Positions 4,503-6,384 of a stretch of 6,384 bases of DNA are shown here, piece by piece (the first letter of the stretch is position 1; each line of letters starts with the position of its first letter). Origin of the DNA: Candidatus Poribacteria bacterium (GTDB lineage Bacteria > Poribacteria > WGA-4E > UBA9662); contig PACG01000246.1 in NCBI GenBank assembly GCA_002699335.1, positions 21,687 through 28,070 on the forward strand, given 5' to 3'. The translations under genes and the position numbers were made by a program. The notes beneath the pieces are model-generated. The model did no database searches and was not told where the DNA came from. It saw nothing but the letters and a program-made list of their open reading frames with translations.

Positions 4503-6384
4503 TGGCTAGCGGAAATGGTTACAAGGTTGTCGGAACACGGCCTATTCGTCACGACGGAGTCGACAAGGTCACAGGGCATGCTAAGTACGGTGCCGATCTC
4601 AATTTTCCCGATATGCTCTTTGGTAAGATTCTACGCAGTCCTCATGCTCATGCCAAAATAGTATCTATTGATGTCAGTCGAGCTTTAGCCCATCCTGGGG
4701 TGAAAGATATTGTGACTTCAAAAGATTTGCCTACTCTCAGCGAGAATATCCTCGCTGATGATAAAGTATTTTACAAAGGACACGCTATCGTTGGCCTGGC
4801 CGCCGTCGATGTTCACACTGCCGAAGAGGCTCTTTCTTTAATCGATATAGAATACGAAGTTTTGCCCGCGGTGACCGATGTCGCCAAAGCCATTCGAGAA
4901 GATTCCGTGGTTCTACATCAATCGTTGACCACCAACACACTGGGCGAGAAGACGGGCAAGCCCACCAATATCGGTTCCCATGTTCGTCATCAAAACGGTG
5001 ATGTGGAAGCCGGTTTCGCTGAAGCAGATGTCGTGGTTGAACGAACGTTCACCACCCAAACAGTGCACCAGGGATATATCGAGCCAATCACCGCTACCGC
5101 CAAATATAACCCTGACGGGGAACTGACGGTGTGGACCAGTACGCAGGGGGCTTTTAACGTCCGTCAGCAGGTGGCCGGGATTTTGGACCGTCCAGCTTCG
5201 AAGGTCAAGGTCGTTCCTCTGGAAATTGGAGGTGGATTCGGTGGTAAGACAACGGTATATGTCGCTCCGGTGGCGGCTTTATTGGCCATGCGTACCGGTC
5301 AAATCGTCAAAATGACCATGACACGCGATGAAGTGTTTGAAGGTACAGGCCCAGCGCCCGCCACCCTAATTCGCCTCAAGATGGGAGCAACCAAAGCTGG
5401 GCGTATCACAGCGGCTGATACTGACCTCTTCTACGAAGGCGGAGCCTACCCCGGATCAGCTGTCGGGGCCGGGGCCAACTGTATGTTCGCCGCTTATAAA
5501 ATTCCCAATTTAAAGATTGACGGTTTCGACGTGGTGGTTAATAAACCCAGTTCCCATGCCTATAGAGCACCAGGTGCCCCCAATAGCTCTTTCGCTGCCG
5601 AGTGTGTGATAGACGAAATTTGCCAAAAGCTGGATCTTGATCCGCTCGAGTTTCGAATGATTAATGGCGCCAAAGAGGGCGACCGGAATCCGATCGGCCC
5701 TAGACACGGCAAGATTGGTTACTTGGAAACAGTTGAAGCAGCCCAAACCCATGACCATTACCAAGTCGAGGTCGGCAACGGTAAATTGCGTGGTCGGGGA
5801 GTGGCTTCCGGTTACTGGGGCAACGGTGCTGGGCGCTCCAGCGTGAATCTGACCGTTAATCAAGACGGCACCATCATGTTGCTGGAAGGATCGACCGACA
5901 TCGGTGGCACCCGGACCTCCATTGCCATGCAAGCGGCAGAGGTACTGGGGATTGCAGCCGAAGATGTCAGACCGGCAGTGGTTGACACTAACTCCATCGG
6001 CGAGACAGGAGTTACCGGCGGTAGTCGAACCACGCACGCTACTGGTCTGGTTGCTATTCGGGCAGCTGAAAGCGTCATCGAACAGATGAAAGAAAAACTG
6101 GCCGATCATTGGGAAGTAAACCTCAACCAGGTCGACTTTTCTGATGGTACTTTTTTAAACAGTGACAATCAGATTAGTTTCAAAGAAGCAGCTAGGATTT
6201 GTTCTCCCGTGGTGGGTTCGGTCCCTATATTCCGGGAGTGGGTGCTGATGTGGCAAAGCCCGGTCAGACCCGACAGATTCGCGGCGATCTCGTCGACCAC
6301 ATTCTCTGGAATTTACACTATCAGGCGACGGGCCAGCCAGAGACGGCCAGGCCGTCGATCGGTGTGTGGTGGGCGGACGATGAG
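4502..6384 (+). CDS. Molybdopterin-binding large subunit of a molybdenum hydroxylase, 3' part replaced or missing
   Basis: This is the catalytic subunit of the xanthine dehydrogenase family, binding the Mo-pterin cytosine/guanine dinucleotide cofactor. It starts at ATG 4502 with AAGGG ten bases upstream. The N-terminal a/b-hammerhead domain (about 15-125) begins with RHDGVDKVTGHAKYGAD. Cofactor motifs follow: TQG with Q215, GGGFGGK (243-249), and the active-site loop AYRAPGAP (353-360) with R355. The second cofactor domain includes GSTDIGGT (463-470) and TGVTGGSRTT (502-511). In form I CO dehydrogenase the loop is AYRCSFR with a copper-binding Cys; here that place is A356, so a different oxidised substrate is likely. 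Family likeness runs to about ISFKEAARI (residues 558-566, base 6199). The frame then stays open to the window edge (about 61 more codons) but reads Arg-rich sequence unlike the family. Members are usually about 750-800 residues, and the terminal catalytic Glu region (GxGE-type) is not seen. As written the enzyme would be inactive. Confidence 0.9.
   Translation, partial: MASGNGYKVVGTRPIRHDGVDKVTGHAKYGADLNFPDMLFGKILRSPHAHAKIVSIDVSRALAHPGVKDIVTSKDLPTLSENILADDKVFYKGHAIVGLAAVDVHTAEEALSLIDIEYEVLPAVTDVAKAIREDSVVLHQSLTTNTLGEKTGKPTNIGSHVRHQNGDVEAGFAEADVVVERTFTTQTVHQGYIEPITATAKYNPDGELTVWTSTQGAFNVRQQVAGILDRPASKVKVVPLEIGGGFGGKTTVYVAPVAALLAMRTGQIVKMTMTRDEVFEGTGPAPATLIRLKMGATKAGRITAADTDLFYEGGAYPGSAVGAGANCMFAAYKIPNLKIDGFDVVVNKPSSHAYRAPGAPNSSFAAECVIDEICQKLDLDPLEFRMINGAKEGDRNPIGPRHGKIGYLETVEAAQTHDHYQVEVGNGKLRGRGVASGYWGNGAGRSSVNLTVNQDGTIMLLEGSTDIGGTRTSIAMQAAEVLGIAAEDVRPAVVDTNSIGETGVTGGSRTTHATGLVAIRAAESVIEQMKEKLADHWEVNLNQVDFSDGTFLNSDNQISFKEAARICSPVVGSVPIFREWVLMWQSPVRPDRFAAISSTTFSGIYTIRRRASQRRPGRRSVCGGRTM
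6196..6384 (+). CDS. Fragment resembling a copper type II monooxygenase-like C-terminal domain (partial at both ends)
   Basis: In the frame starting at 6196, just after an in-frame TAG at 6193-6195, 63 codons run open to the window edge. The product contains GGFGPYIPGVGADV, DLVDHILWNLHYQATG, RPSIGVWWADDE. From memory of the family, the order PG...P-G...I...LV.Q.HY..TG....R..VGL.FA is typical of the C-terminal half of copper type II ascorbate-dependent monooxygenase-like proteins in Planctomycetes, Acidobacteria and similar phyla, where the HY histidine is conserved. The match is much more protein-like than the molybdopterin-subunit frame over the same bases. There is no start codon with a ribosome site, so this is an internal piece of another gene joined here. 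The family call is an inference. Confidence 0.5.
6200..6210. other. Putative junction between unrelated sequences
   Basis: Large-subunit homology ends at about 6199, and the other protein-like frame becomes convincing from about 6202-6208. Hand counts give about 46% GC for 6001-6200 and about 62% for 6201-6384. No terminal inverted repeat or target duplication typical of an insertion sequence is visible. The join could be a real deletion or recombination, or an assembly chimera. Confidence 0.55.

Noticed and set aside
5510..6109. A 199-codon open frame on the minus strand opposite the molybdopterin subunit gene
   Set aside because: It lies wholly inside a plus-strand gene with clear family motifs; its product is low in recognisable structure and has no ribosome binding site of note. 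It is a shadow of the real gene.
6180..6384. A simple sequencing frameshift within the molybdopterin subunit
   Set aside because: Neither of the other plus frames after 6200 restores the family's usual sequence (GG-P-VGR then DVEVDPETG-like); the good alternative frame resembles another protein, so a junction explains it better.
3148..6384. Operon as form I carbon monoxide dehydrogenase (coxMSL)
   Set aside because: The gene order fits, but the active-site loop is AYRAPGAP and lacks the Cys of AYRCSFR.
6200..6384. Insertion sequence at the junction
   Set aside because: No terminal inverted repeat, target duplication or transposase-like residues are visible, though the right end lies outside the window.

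Overview
The window is a gene-dense stretch of a bacterial chromosome of moderate GC (roughly 45-50% by eye). Two of the five genes with clear starts use GTG, Shine-Dalgarno sites are visible, and the promoters look like sigma-70 type. Nothing fixes the species. The mix of a membrane-anchored TPR protein, a DUF815 ATPase, a CYTH protein and a three-subunit molybdenum hydroxylase fits an uncultured environmental bacterium (Poribacteria-, Chloroflexota- or Acidobacteria-like lineages are possible), but this is a guess.

Layout. Positions 1-68 may hold the last codons of a plus-strand gene that meets the next gene tail to tail. A minus-strand gene (65-1300) encodes a membrane-anchored tetratricopeptide-repeat protein. 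A 304-bp divergent spacer (1301-1604) carries promoters for both directions, a thrice-repeated TTGACCT motif and a dyad at the expected start of plus-strand transcription. A likely two-gene unit follows: a DUF815-type AAA+ ATPase (1605-2474) and a CYTH-domain protein (2507-3007). A near-consensus promoter at 3011-3039, just after the CYTH stop codon, opens a tightly packed operon in the order FAD subunit (3148-4020), [2Fe-2S] subunit (4020-4502), molybdopterin subunit (4502 onward). These genes overlap by one base at TAATG junctions, as expected for one transcript encoding one enzyme complex of the xanthine dehydrogenase / CO dehydrogenase family. Electrons would pass from Mo cofactor to two [2Fe-2S] clusters to FAD. 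The active-site loop AYRAPGAP argues against form I CO dehydrogenase; the substrate is unknown.

The most striking point is the right end. The molybdopterin subunit looks normal to about residue 566 (base 6199) and then loses all resemblance to its family, although its frame stays open to the window edge. From about 6200-6208 another frame (+1 series, open from 6196) reads as a different protein, resembling the C-terminal domain of copper type II monooxygenase-like proteins. GC rises from about 46% (6001-6200) to about 62% (6201-6384) by hand count. The end therefore looks like a junction between unrelated sequences, either a real rearrangement that removed the end of the molybdopterin gene or an assembly chimera. 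No CRISPR array, tRNA, rRNA or insertion sequence was seen.
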